A stretch of 64,000 bases of DNA. Origin: Parietaria judaica. Taxonomy: Eukaryota; Streptophyta; Magnoliopsida; Rosales; Urticaceae. The stretch lies in contig OX940861.1 of NCBI GenBank assembly GCA_954871525.1, forward strand, positions 8,044,842 through 8,108,841, in the 5' to 3' direction. The position numbers were made by a program, and so were the translations under genes. Below, in pieces: positions 34,418 through 46,226 of this stretch (position 1 is the first letter of the stretch; every line of letters begins with the position of its first letter). The notes under the pieces are model-generated. The model made no database searches. It saw nothing but the letters and a program-made list of their open reading frames with translations, and was not told the origin of the DNA.

Positions 34418-34941
34418 GTTAATCCCGGTAAAAGTTTCAATACTTTCAAAATATGGATCAATAAGTTATAATTCTTTTTTTTTCTCGGACAAAGTTCCAA
34501 TTCTTTGGCTTTATATTCTTATTGGTACCTTCGTCAAAATTTTCGTCCTCCACTGTTACTGATGCCACATCAAAAAAATTATCCTCATTTCCGGGGAAAT
34601 TTAGTTATCAGAAAGTTGGACGATCAAATACAGTAGTGAAATATGTACTTAAACGGGAGTACAATTGCTTTTTCAAGCCCCAATAACGACATAATCCATG
34701 GTTAGGAAGTAATATGAAGAGACAAAACCAGAGAATTTGAACTTTGTCCGGGTAAAAAAAAAAGAATTGGAATATAGAACCAAAAATTTGACACTGGGTA
34801 AATGGTGGACGACAAAAATTTTGACGGAGGTACCAATAGGGATACAAAACCAAAGAATTGGAACTTTGTCCGGACAAAAAAAAAAGAATTGAAACTTATT
34901 GATCCATTTTTAAAAGTAATGAATCTTTTGCCCCGATTAAC
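34418..34941. mobile_element. Fold-back element with about 200-bp inverted arms
   Basis: The left arm (34418-34560) is repeated in inverted orientation at 34795-34941, including GACAAAGTTCCAATTCTTTGG and GGTACC...GTCAAAATTTT. Arms start GTTAATCCCGG / GTTAATCGGGG. Flanking T-runs hide any target duplication, so Mutator-like origin is likely but not proven. Confidence 0.75.
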
Positions 34942-36343
34942 GCTTTTTTTTTTTATTCTTAAACATAAAATATTGGTCATCAAATTATGAAGTCATTCCA
35001 ATTTTTGTATGCTAACATTAAAATACTTGTATTTGTATCTTTGGGAAAGTAGAAAAAGAAAAAAAAAATCTATAAAATCGTGACGAGTGAGTAGACCTGT
35101 CCATATAAAAATGGATTTTTTCTTCTTCTTGGTATATCCTTACAATGTTTTGGGGAATTATATTTGTTGACATACGATGCCTTATAGAAAATAGCCAAGA
35201 AAATTGTGAATTGACATACAACTTCAAGTATGAAAACGACATGTCGTTTATAAGCCCAGACGACAGCTATGACACTTCAACGGGAAAAAAGTGAAAAATT
35301 TATAACGAAATAACAGCAGCCATTATTGTTATTCGTTACCATGATACCATCTCCAACACCAACATAATTACCGTGTGCTTATATTATGACCAAGATCACC
35401 ATTTTTTCCCCTGTTGATTTTACTTCTCTGGACATTACAATAATGATGAAATATTTATTCTTTTCGATTTCTTCTTCTTTCTCAATATGTTTGAGATGGC
35501 AATTGACTCTCTTTTCCCCCCCAAAACATGCCCATCTCTCACCTTCACCCTGGCTAAAACCGAAGAAATCATTCGGTTCGAATCATGGCGGTCCAGCTCA
35601 ATGTCGACAGTTTTCTCCGGCGGTCTCAATCAATGTGAGATATCTTAACGGAGAATGTCATGATGTCATGGAAAATGTCTTAAAAAGTTATCATGGAATT
35701 TATTTATTTCTTAAAAAAATTACCTATTTATATGGATGGAAAAAGACAAAAGAGAAATTATCGCTTTTGGTTTTTGTTCTGGAGAATTTTTTTTTTTTTT
35801 GTGAAACTTACACATAACTGTATATGTGTAAAAAATTGCGAGGAAACAAAAGTACCCCTTCAAGAGCAATGCCGAATTGGGCTTATGTATCTCATGGCCG
35901 CCAGAAAATGGGAAATTTACCGGGAGAGAAGAAAGGACCGGCGGAAAATAATCCGGAATATGCTAGCCGTCTCGAGAATCAGTCTAAGATCTTAGAGCTA
36001 ACCCTCAAGCTGTTGAGTGACATACAAAAGGATGAGCATTTTAATTTCACTACTTTTTTTTCTGGCTCAACTTGCAAACATATAATATAAATAACACCAT
36101 GGCATGGCAGTATTGACCCATTTTTCCCTTCCAATTTATATATAATGTAAAATATTTGTCCTTGACAGAGTGGAGTGCATTTCTTAATTATATTTTTTAA
36201 AGTGCATTGGACAAAACACAATTAGATTGTAATTTAGTATTGACCAGCACAAACATACAATGATTCATAAGCCAATTGGCCTTCAAAGTCTTGTTTCATT
36301 TTAAAGAAAAAACAGCAATAATAAGCTCTTAGATCAATCAAAA
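34942..36343. other. Upstream region of the GH32 gene
   Basis: No gene is supported. Open frames around 35386-35817 and 35824-36090 show no domain. An upstream exon encoding a signal peptide for the GH32 gene was looked for and not found. Confidence 0.4.
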
Positions 36344-38396
36344 ATGATTTCGCAAACTAGTGATCTACAAACTCCCCAAGACATGGAGTCAAACTCTGAA
36401 ACGCAGCCGTACAGAACTGGCTTCCATTTCCAACCTGTAAAGAACTGGATGAATGGTTTGTGATTTGTCTACTTCAGATTTTTTTTTTTTCAATATGTTC
36501 TAGAATACTAATCATTTTCAGTTTTTATGTTGTATGTTGTTGCCGAAACCTTTGGAAAACTGACGAAATGACTATACGCAGATCCCAATGGTATGTTCTT
36601 CTAATCAGCTTGTTTGATTAAGTTGACTTTTTTATGTGCACGTATTTATTTGCTGAATAATGTGCATTATTATTTGTTTCTTTTTTATGAGCAAATTAAT
36701 TAGCATTGAGATAAACATAAGTTGATTAATACAGGTCCAATATACTACAAAGACTTGTACCATCTCTTTTACCAATACAATCCGGCCGGTCCGTTCTTCG
36801 GAAACGGACACATGGCATGGGGCCACTCTGTCTCCTACAATCTGGTCCACTGGTCTCACCTCCAGAACGCGCTAGACCCGACTGATCCTTACGACATTGA
36901 AGGCTGTTGGTCCGGTTCCATCACCTTCCTTTCCGGGGAGGACGATGAGCCGGTACTTCTCTACACCGGACGCGATTCCCAGAAAACCCAAGTCCAAAAC
37001 ATGGCTGTGCCGAAAGACCCTTCTGACCCTTTCCTCAGAGAATGGACCAAATCTATGCTCAACCCTCTAATCGTTCCGGGCGATGGAATCGGACTGGAAT
37101 CCTTTAGGGACCCCACAACGGCGTGGAAATCCCCGGACGGGACGTGGAAGATGCTCATAGGGGCCGAGATTGAAGGCAGAGGAGCGGCTGTTTTGTACAA
37201 GAGCAGAGACTTTGTGAAATGGGAGAGAGCCGAGAGAGATTTTCACTCGTCTACGAAAACGGGGATGTGGGAATGTCCCGATTTCTTCGCCGTTGGAGGT
37301 AAACATGTACTGAAGGCGAGCTTCCATGGCCGAGACTACTACGTGCTTGGGAAATACGATCCTGAGACCGACGATTTCGAGGCCGAGACCGATTTTTTGG
37401 ATGCTGGGGCGGACTTACGGTATGATTACGGCAAGTTTTACGCGTCGAAGTCGTTTTACGACCCCTGGATTGAGAGGCAGGTATTGTGGGGGTGGGTTAC
37501 GGAGGCCGACAGCGAGTCTGATGCCATTGAAAAAGGCTGGTCTGGGCTTCAGGTAATGTAAACTTAATACAAATAACTCTCTTTATTCTTGTTGCTTATG
37601 TTTCAATTTCGATTACTTACGCTTTATTCATTAGGCGTTTCCAAGAAGTGTTGTTCTGAGTTCATCTGGGAGGCAATTAGTGCAATGGCCGGTCGATGAA
37701 ATCGAGAGGCTAAGAGGCGATAAAGTCAGTCTCGAAGATACAGTGCTTGAAGGAGGCTCAGTCATCGAAATTTCTGGCATCACAGCTTCACAGGCAGACG
37801 TGGAGGTGTCATTCGAAGTGTTGGGGCTTGAAGAAGCAGAGCCAATAGACTCCAACTGTGTCGATGCAGAGTCGTTGTGCTCCGAGAACGGTGCTTCTGC
37901 GAGTGGCAAAGTCGGACCGTTCGGGTTGCTGGTGTTGGCGTCAGAGGACTTAACAGAACAAACTGCTGTGTTCTTCCGCGTGTTTAAACGCAACGGAGAG
38001 TACGTCGTTTTCATGGGTAGCGATCAGAGCAGATCATCTTTGAGGGAAGGGGTTGAGAAATCGACGAACGGTGCATTTGTGGACTTAGATCCTCAAACAC
38101 AGGAAATAACACTACGCACCTTGGTACGTTCATATGGTCTCTAATTGTTGCACCATGCCAAAATGTTGAGTGATTGTTTGCTTATGAGTTTTTCTACGCA
38201 GATTGACCACTCCATTGTTGAGAGCTTCGGTGGAGAAGGAAGAGCTTGCATAACCTCTCGAGTTTATCCAAAGAAAGCAATAAACAGCGAAGCTCGGTTG
38301 TTTGCATTCAACAATGGAACTCAGAGCGTCAGAATCTCAAGGCTTAATGCTTGGAGCATGGAGAGCGCTCATTTCTCCACCGAGGAAACCTATTAA
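36344..38396 (+). CDS. GH32 beta-fructosidase, cell-wall invertase / fructan exohydrolase type
   Basis: Five exons (36344-36455, 36582-36590, 36735-37552, 37635-38123, 38202-38396) give 540 residues. The 9-nt second exon encodes the centre of the WMNDPNG motif, the well-known mini-exon of plant invertases. Catalytic residues are intact: nucleophile D38 (NDPNG), D166 (FRDP) and acid/base E220 (WECPD). Pro222 in WECPD marks the cell-wall rather than vacuolar branch. The segment HVLKASFHGRDYYVLGKYD is shorter than in sucrose-cleaving cell-wall invertases and lacks the Asp that there binds the glucose of sucrose, and FGN replaces the usual WGN; both are traits of fructan exohydrolases. From memory the best match is Arabidopsis cwINV6 (At5g11920), described as a 6- and 1-fructan exohydrolase. 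No signal peptide is visible at the N-terminus, and the frame upstream of the ATG has a stop at 36302, so secretion is uncertain. A run of 37 T follows the stop. Confidence 0.93.
36582..36590 (+). other. 9-nt mini-exon of the GH32 gene (Asp-Pro-Asn)
   Basis: ATCCCAATG is flanked by an upstream CAG acceptor and a downstream GTATG donor. Spliced between AATG and GTCC it restores N-D-P-N-G. Skipping it would remove the catalytic nucleophile while keeping the frame. Confidence 0.95.
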
Positions 38397-38414
38397 GAAT
38401 GCTGTCGTTTGAGG

Positions 38415-38415
<1 letters not shown>

Positions 38416-38452
<37 letters not shown>
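38416..38452. repeat. T37 homopolymer
   Basis: Thirty-seven T residues begin 20 bp after the GH32 stop codon, inside the likely 3' UTR. They could be a slippage-grown tract or the poly(A) tail of a minus-strand retroposed fragment, but no retroposed body is recognised next to it. Confidence 0.9.
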
Positions 38453-38652
38453 CAAATAAGATTGTTTTGTTTCTTTTGTTCGTCGTTTCCTTCCTACTGT
38501 ATTTGTGTTTCTATGGCGCTTCAGTATTGTCAAATGTCACTTAAAGCGACATGTCGTTCAAAAATGCAACGACACCACTTACATTTTCCCGAGAACAAAA
38601 AAAAAAAAAGAGAGAATTAATAAACAAATAATAGCCACCATTGGCATCGGCG

Positions 38653-38952
38653 CAGTACCGGCCCTGAGGGTATACATAGTAGGCCCAAGACTATAATAGA
38701 TTTGTAATTAGGGGCCCCATGATGGAAAAAAAAAACATTGAGTGTATTGTGCTCACGATTTACTATTGTGAGGATATATAATAGCCACAATTCATATTGA
38801 AAAAAATTCATATTAAAAAGTGGGCTTGATATAAAAGTGAGCCATGATCCTTAGTGTAGTATTAGTGGGCTTGATATTTATTATTATAATTACGATAAGG
38901 GCCCCAAAAACAATCTTGGCCTAGGGCCCCGATAAACTCAGGACCGGCCCTG
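38653..38952. mobile_element. hAT-like MITE with CAGGGCCGG ends
   Basis: 300 bp, ends CAGTACCGGCCCTGAGG and, inward from the right, CAGGGCCGGTCCTGAGT. 8-bp duplication CATCGGCG / CATTGGCG (38645-38652, 38953-38960; one mismatch). Shares GGGCCCC and GCCCCAAAAA words with the element at 15994, so both belong to one family. Confidence 0.82.
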
Positions 38953-38960
38953 CATTGGCG

Positions 38961-39906
38961 TAGTAGTAACTATCTCCAACAGAATTTCAAACAAACTATC
39001 GAATGAGTTTTCAATAGTTTCTTCATTTTTACTCAATAATCACAATTTGAGCCAAATGAGTATTTGCTATAAGGTTTGTTTTAAGCTCGTGTTCATCGAA
39101 CCTAATTTTCATTTCTAAAAATATGTTAAATGAAAAACTCAACCAAATAATATTCTAAAAACATGATTTATCAAACTAATTCTCTAAACTAAAACTTAAA
39201 ACCAAAACATTAAAACAAGTTTATAAAAAGCTAAACAAACAGAGCCAAACTTTCGCTAAGATGAAACAAATTTTAAATAAAATTGAAACTGACTAAAAAT
39301 CATTAAAAAAAATAGAAAAAATGAAAAATAATAGTAATTAATAATTAATTATAATTTATAAGAAAGAGGTAGACTAGTTGGATTTAAAAATAAGAGTAAG
39401 CGTAAGCCAATGAGACACTGAGGAGTCATGTGGTGACTCTTATCAATCTATAGTCTATAATAACGACCCATCATAAAAAGAGAACAATAATGCTCTTATA
39501 TTCCAATTTAATTTCTAGATTATTGACCGACTTTGAGTTGTTCGTATTTTACTTGGACGTTCATTTTTTTTTATTTTTTAGAAAGAGAAAAAAAAAAAAT
39601 TAGTTGGCAACTTCCTGGTTCCATCGTTTCCAAATTTCTGAATAATAGGAGATAAAGAAGTCTTCTGGGGTCTTTGTAAATTTCAAGGCAATAGTAACAT
39701 GTCAATTTTGGTTGTTTCACTTTTAGCTTGGACCATGATCAAACTATCAACCGTGAAGTTCAGACAAAACTAGGCTTGTCTTGAAAGTGGAAAATATACA
39801 CTAGTTTACTTGACCTTTGAAAATTATGGTACGGCTTTTGGTGAAGAAATCCACTTTTTATAATTCTAATTGATTTTATTCATATTAATTAAGGCGCCTA
39901 ACAAAA
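38961..39906. other. Intergenic AT-rich spacer
   Basis: No gene or element recognised. An A-rich stretch lies near 39300-39360. Confidence 0.45.
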
Positions 39907-39915
39907 AATTATTAA

Positions 39916-40782
39916 GTGATAATTGCGGCAAAAGTATCCAATTTTTTAAAATATAAGTCAAGGTCGTGGAATTTTTATTTTGGATTGGTTTTCCCCATAT
40001 ATATGCGATTACAGGTACACATTTACGTTTCAAATTGAAGTGTTTAATTAAAGTAATCTCAAAATATGAAGGAAAAAAAAAAAGCATTAGTTTTAGTTAT
40101 ACACATTAGTTTTAGTTGTACAGGTGTAAAAAAATCAACATTAAAAGAGACACGTGAGACAAAACCAATAAAAAATGATAATTCAATGACTTTTTTTTTT
40201 TTTTTGAAAGCAAAATGATTTCATTCAATCAAGAAAGTAAGGGAGAAAAATCCCTCAACACCGTTGCTACAAGCCACTCCGGGCAAAAAGGACACATAAG
40301 GTCCGAATCAAGAGAAAGGAGACGCCTCTTGGCCAAAGCATTGGCCACCTCGTTACATTCCCGTGGAACCCATATCCACTCTCCGGTCCCGCCTAGCTCT
40401 CGGCTGAGCTCCCGCACCTCCGCAATAATCGGGCCTTGCAAGCCCAACGAGTCTCGTGCCTTGGTGAGGTGGGAGGCCCACAAGCAATCCGTCTCAACAT
40501 GCTCGATCCTCCACCCCTGTTCGCGAGCAAAGAGAAGCCCCCGTCGCATCGCAATGCACTCTCCGGTGAGAGCCGAGTCGACATGGTCGACCAAGGAAGC
40601 CAGGACTCCCATGACCCGACCGAGGTGGTCTCGAACAACCGCTCCCACCGCTGCCCGTCCTGTCTCCCTGTCCCAAGCCGCATCTACGTTAAGCTTGAGG
40701 CTCCCTGCAACCGGCCTGGACCAAGTCCTTGGTACCTCCTCACTATTTTGGAAACATTTGTGTACTTCTGCCGCAATTATCC
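39916..40782. mobile_element. Mutator-like element carrying a LINE insertion
   Basis: Inverted ends GTGATAATTGCGGCAAAAGTA and, inward from the right, GGATAATTGCGGCAGAAGTA. 9-bp duplication AATTATTAA / AAATATTAA (39907-39915, 40783-40791; one mismatch). A LINE 3' fragment occupies 40191-40740. The parts outside the LINE also occur at 48897-49084. Confidence 0.75.
40191..40740 (-). pseudogene. LINE (L1-type) 3' fragment with RNase H domain
   Basis: The minus strand reads about 165 residues of the RNase H domain found at the end of plant LINE ORF2: SLKLNVDAAWD (first Asp), TGECIAMRRGL (Glu), VETDCLWA (Asp) and WVPRECNEVANALAKR, where the usual His of the last motif is replaced by Asn. It ends in a stop near 40229, and the T15 run at 40191-40205 is its poly(A) tail. 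Everything upstream (reverse transcriptase, endonuclease) is missing, as in typical 5'-truncated copies. Comparison with the related copy at 48897 shows about 60 bp of target missing instead of duplicated. Confidence 0.88.
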
Positions 40783-40791
40783 AAATATTAA

Positions 40792-41318
40792 TAACAATAA
40801 TAAATGTGACACTGGTCCAGTGACACAAGCATATTAAATAAAAACCATTACTACTGCTTGCATTAATGCAGAAACCAGTGCAACAAATTTGTACGAGTTT
40901 ACGAGAATACCCCGTGGCGTACGCTTATTGCCGATTGATGAAGACGCAAAGTCAACCTCAACGACTTGTAAAACTGTAATTTAAATCAACTAGTCGAGTG
41001 TTTCTTTTTTTGTTTGTGATACTATTATTTTCCACAAAATCTGTTTCCTCAGCTTCCTTGAAACTACCCGCCATTATCATTTTTATTTTTTATTTTTATT
41101 TTTCCTTACCCAACTGCTCAGTTGGATTTTCACTTCCTCATAGTCGCCAACTTTGATTTTTCAAATCTCCTTTCCTCATACAATATATATATATATATGA
41201 ACACACACATATATAGTATCAAGGAAGTAGTTCAGATACTTAAATCAAGTGTGTGATACATATCTATACCGTTGAGGGAATTATTGGGTTTCTCTTCAAT
41301 CATTCGCGAAAACCTTCG
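40792..41318. other. Upstream region of the IQM gene
   Basis: Contains (AT)n at 41184-41197 and ACACACACATATATAG just after, a possible TATA region about 100 bp before the ATG. 40783-40880 is part of sequence repeated at 49085-49150. Confidence 0.45.
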
Positions 41319-43477
41319 ATGGTTCGGAGCCCGGCAAAAACGACAATTCACATCCAGAAGCCGGCCATCGTCGGCGAGCTGGACGCCGCGGCTGCTAAGC
41401 TTCAGACGAGGAAAACGACGCGAAACATTGAAAAGCCGACTATTTTGCTGCCGGAAGCGGCGGTGATGTTCTCTCCCAGGCCGGTCAGTGAGCTCGACGC
41501 CGCCGCCACCACGCTCCAGAAGGTGTACAAGAGTTACCGGACACGACGGAATCTTGCAGATTGCGCCGTCCTTGTTGAGGAACTCTGGTTTGTGTCTCTC
41601 GATTCTGTCTTGAAAGAAAATTATTGGGTGTTCGGTATTTCTGATGGTTGTGTTTGTTTTAGGTGGAAAGCGTTGGACTTTGCTGCTCTGAAGCGGAGTT
41701 CGGTCTCGTTCTTCGATGTCGAGAAGCCGGAAACGGTGTTTTCACGGTGGTCACGGGCCAGGACGAGAGCTGCAAAGGTCAGTGCTCTGTCAGATTTTCG
41801 AATATGAGCTTTGCTATGAATTTCAAACCGTATTGAAAGAGAAATGGTTGGTTCATAATCATAGGTTGGGAAGGGCTTGTCCAAGGATGAGAAGGCTCAG
41901 AAATTGGCTCTACAGCATTGGCTTGAAGCTGTAAGTTTAATCAAATCGAGAATGTAACAACGCGATATCGCTTATCGAGCTTGATCATCTGATTCTATTT
42001 TTGTACAGATTGATCCTCGCCATCGCTACGGGCACAATCTTCACTTCTATTACGACATGTGGTCCGACAGCATGAGCGCGCAGCCATTCTTTTACTGGTA
42101 CTGATACGAACCTCCGGAAAAAATTGTGTATTTCGTATTCGTAAATACTGAGCTTGTATTCGCTTTTGGAACTGAAGGTTGGACGTCGGAGAAGGCAAAG
42201 AACTGAACCTAAAGAAGTGCCCAAGAACAGTCCTACAGCAACAATGCATAAACTATCTCGGTCCAGTAAGTCCTCAACTCCGGTTTACTTTCGTGATGAG
42301 CAATTATTTTGGCTTTTGCTAAATGTTGTTCTGTTTTTTTTGGGTGTAGAAGGAGCGCGGGGAGTTTGAAGTTGTCGTGGAGAGCGGGAAGCTTGTGTAC
42401 AAGCAAACCGGGACGCTTCTCAACACGGTTGAAGGGTCGAAGTGGATATTCGTGCTGAGTACTTCGAGGTGTTTGTACGTCGGGAAGAAGAAGAAAGGCG
42501 CTTTCCAGCACTCGAGCTTTCTCTCCGGAGGAGCCACCACTGCCGCCGGAAGATTAATAGCCCACGACGGAATTCTTGAGGTACAATACAACCACATGAG
42601 CAGCTTCATTATAGAAAAAAGGGAAAAAAAGAAAGAAAAAAAAAAAAGAGAGCAAATTTACATTAGAATGTTCCATGTTAAGTTTGACTTTTGAACTACT
42701 GAGTCTTACTACATGTTGAACTAAAATTAATTTTTAATTGTTCAATTTATCAAGAATAACATGGTCTAATTACATTTATGACCCTAATTATGTAATTAAT
42801 CCTAACACAACATTGACATTTTGCAGGCTATTTGGCCTTACAGTGGTCACTATCTCCCTACTGAGGACAACTTCAAAGAGTTCATCAGCTTTCTCCAAGA
42901 ACACCAAGTTGACCTCACCAATGTTAAGGTAAATATTAATATATATAGATATAGAGTTTTTACACAGTGATCAAATAAATAAATAAATGCCCAAGAAGTA
43001 ATTTTTTTTTACTCTGTCCATTTGCAGAGATGCTCGGTTGACAACGAGGAATCATTATACGGATCGGGCGACAAAGGAGACTCCACTAAGACGGAGGAGC
43101 TCAACGCTCCGACCGCCGTTACCACGGTGGAGCTCGACATGAGCGCGGTAAACGGCAGCAGAACACCGATCAACCAACCGGCAGAAAGTCAACAAGACGT
43201 CACTGAAGCGGTCAAACCCGAGGCACCCGTGTTTGACTTGGCCAGGAGGTTGTCGTGCAAGTGGACGACCGGCCTGGGCCCGCGTATCGGCTGCGTCCGG
43301 GACTACCCGCAGGAGCTGCAGTCTCTGGCGCTCGAACAAGTCAACCTCTCTCCAAAAGTCAATGCCGGTTTCCTGGGGGCGGGTCTTCCGATCCCTTCTC
43401 CGCGCCCAAGCCCGAAGATCCGGGTCTCGCCCAGGCTTGCCTACATGGGCCTCCCCAGCCCTAGGGTTGTTACCTGA
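41319..43477 (+). CDS. IQ-motif calmodulin-binding protein, IQM family
   Basis: Eight exons (41319-41587, 41663-41777, 41865-41930, 42009-42097, 42179-42266, 42350-42580, 42827-42928, 43028-43477) join in phase to 469 residues, with GT-AG introns. IQM proteins bind calmodulin without calcium and act in light, hormone and stress responses. The IQ motif lies at about 66-77 ([12 protein letters not shown]). It is followed by the family core: [77 protein letters not shown] and [19 protein letters not shown]. The C-terminal third is Pro/Ser-rich with a [17 protein letters not shown] segment typical of the family. Which of the Arabidopsis IQM1-6 is closest cannot be decided from memory. The start is the first in-frame ATG after an open leader. 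Confidence 0.93.
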
Positions 43478-44187
43478 CTCTGCTAAGAATCAGAAATGAA
43501 TGTTTGTAATACTTGCTCTTATTGCCTCTTGGCACGAGCTCCTTTTAGCATCCTCTAGAGGTCCCCTTTTTTAATTATGGTTGTTGTTAACAATAAGCTA
43601 AAGTGTCTTGAATTCTTTCATTACTTTGTTACTACAGCATGAAATAAGCATTTTTTTAAAATTGCCTCGATATCTTCACCGAAAAAAGTTGAATATATTT
43701 TTTAGTAAAAGATGTGGTCCAAATTCTCGTAGTTGTTGACACTAAAAAATCATTGTACTTTCGTTTCTTTGAATCTTATAAGACTTGAACTTCTTTTTTA
43801 AATGGACATTCTAAAATTATTTAAAAAAAATTAATTAAAACTGAAACCAGGCTACGTCTAATGCCCGGTTTTTCGACCGAATGTTCCAGTTTTCGGGTAG
43901 GGACTGGACCGAAATTAAATAGGCCTTTGGGGTGAATTTTTTTACCACAACTGGGTGTTTATGTAGTCAAGGGTCCTAAACCCTAGTCATGTTACGTGTG
44001 CTTCAGAGAACAGACCCTTAAAGCATGCAAACCACCAGGGACGTAACTGTTGGGGTCGAATTCGGTTCCCTAAAATAAGTGGGCCCTCTCCACGAATATT
44101 CCGAGCTCAGGAAGAGCTGACAGAGGAAAAAGCGCTTATTATAAGGAAAAGCCCAATCAAACATAGAGCAACCTTGCGAGTCCGCTT
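43478..44187. other. 3' region of IQM gene and spacer
   Basis: Likely 3' UTR at first, then AT-rich spacer. From about 44048 (TGTTGGGGTCGAATTC) sequence belongs to the element-derived unit that continues to 48.9 kb; this could be an LTR edge. Confidence 0.4.
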
Positions 44188-44929
44188 TCAAGGAGCGACC
44201 CCGGCATCGTCAGAGGCATCCTCGACCACCAAGTTTAGTCCCTCGGGGAGCTTCACTTGACCAAGATCAATAGCTGAGTCTGGACAAAGGAAAACGGCAC
44301 GAGGGTAAGGAAAGAAAAAAAAAAGACTTAACGGAAAATGAGGGAGCGGACTCACCCAACGACACCAAAAAAGGTTGACCCGATACTGACCATAGACACG
44401 CAGCGTCGCAACGCTCGGAGCTAAAGGACTTCCACGATCTGTTTGGAACCTCTCGAAGCACATGATAAATCTGTCGAGGAAATACGCCTCGGCAAGTGGC
44501 GGAACCAGGATTCTGAGGAAAGGGGGGTTCAAATTTTTTATCACTAAAGTTATATAGTAAATATAGAGTTAAAATACAAAAATGTGGGATGGTTTTAAGT
44601 TTTCAAGAGTTTAAGGCTGTGTTTGGTAGCCAACTCAAACTGTTTTGTATTTTCTTTACTCAGAATTTTATAGTTGTACTGTAAAATATCTTTGCAGTTG
44701 ATTTTAAATAACTGTTTGGTACATATTTTGATTTTTCTTATTCAAATAATGAAAAAACAGAATAACTGTTTGGTACATGATTCTGTTTTTTTTTTTTAAA
44801 TCACATTTTTAATACATTACTAGAATAAATATAATTACATCAATTATAGAAACATCTAATTAATATAAAACATAAGTACTACATAATCATACAAATTAGA
44901 GACAATAATATTTTTTTAGTACATAAACA

Positions 44930-46226
44930 TCATGAATAATGGTTCCACATGTCATTGGCAATAAAATCTCTAAACTCCGTATGTAATCGTCGGGCATTTG
45001 GAGTTGCGTTTGTGAACGGGATTCCATCATCTTCTGGCACATCTTGATCTACAATCCCTTCGGAACTTCCACCTTCGATATCTTCCGCATGAACATCTTG
45101 ATTCCATCTTGTAAACAAAGGGTCATCGTTTGCAAACATTTTTATTAAATTATGAATTGTAAAGCACGCCATAACTATACGACCTTGTTTATCGAGAGGA
45201 TAACTCGACATATGCTTTAGAATGGGAAATCGTGCTTTGACTACGCCGAAACATCTCTCTATCACATTACGTAGCGACGAATGCCGGTAGTTAAAAAGTT
45301 CTTCGTGCCCACTCATTTGCCTATTTTCTCTAAACTCGGATATGTGATAACGTGTGGTGCGATACAGTGCCAAAAAACCGGGCTCATTAGGATATCCTCC
45401 ATCCACGACATAGTATTGTGCCCCTTGCGGTATGTAAAAACTTGTATTCTCTGTCAAAAGTAACTCACGCAATATTCACGAGTCTGATGCCGAACCTTCC
45501 CATACGTACGTGAATAACATATCAAAGGTACAAGCGGCCATCACGTTGATTGTACATGTTCCTTTTCGACCTCGATAATTGGCTTAGTCTTCCGTGGGTA
45601 CAACTACACCAATATGGGTACCGTCAATAGCGCCGATGCAATCCTTGAAAATAAAATATCTAAAACTCCATTCATAAATTTGAATTCAAATATAAAATAT
45701 GTGTAGTAAAAAATCATCGTACCTTAAACCATGGCCAATATTTTGGGTTATATTCAATCTCGGGAGGCGTCGTTGTACAACCGGGATGCTTTATTACATC
45801 GGGTGCCAATTGACTTATTGCATCGAGAACATATCCAAAATGTCTACTAACGGTCTCTCCGGAATGATTAAATCTATCTTGAACGGCTCTATTTCTGTCT
45901 GAGTGTGCAAGAATTTTCATAAACATCATGAACGATTCCTCGTGTGATAAGTTACCGGGTGGGATCAAATGTCGTATCATTTCAACTATCGCCATGAAGG
46001 GCTCCTTGTACATGTGACACATCTCATACAATGACGCTTTGTTGGGATTATTAATCATACCATAAACATAATTATGTCCACTTTCCATCGTCATTCGCCG
46101 AGGCAACCGTTGGATTCTTCGTGATTCTCCATGCATTTGTTCTAATATTCTTCTTCGATTACTCCTATTGGCAAGACGAATAAGGTTGTCCATGATAATA
46201 ACTTCCTCATCTTCACTTGAATCCAT
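44930..46226 (-). pseudogene. PIF/Harbinger transposase, two premature stops
   Basis: Two exons (46226-45723, 45643-44930) give a 405-codon frame. Harbinger transposases are DDE nucleases; the triad is visible as D175 (AIDGTH), an Asp in YYVVDGGYPNEPGF and a Glu in RNVIERCFGVVKARFP. The helix-turn-helix-like N-terminal half (FNHSGETVSRHFGYVLDAI) is normal. Two in-frame stops occur: TAA at codon 188 (45586-45584) after VVVPTED and TGA at codon 224 (45478-45476) after ASDS. Both are explained by single C-to-T changes from the usual Gln and Arg codons, as expected from cytosine deamination in methylated transposons. Otherwise the frame is complete, so loss of function is recent. Confidence 0.92.

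Noticed and set aside
37631..38014. 127-codon minus-strand frame
   Set aside because: Antisense to exon 4 of the GH32 gene; Ser/Thr-rich, typical of a mirrored coding frame.
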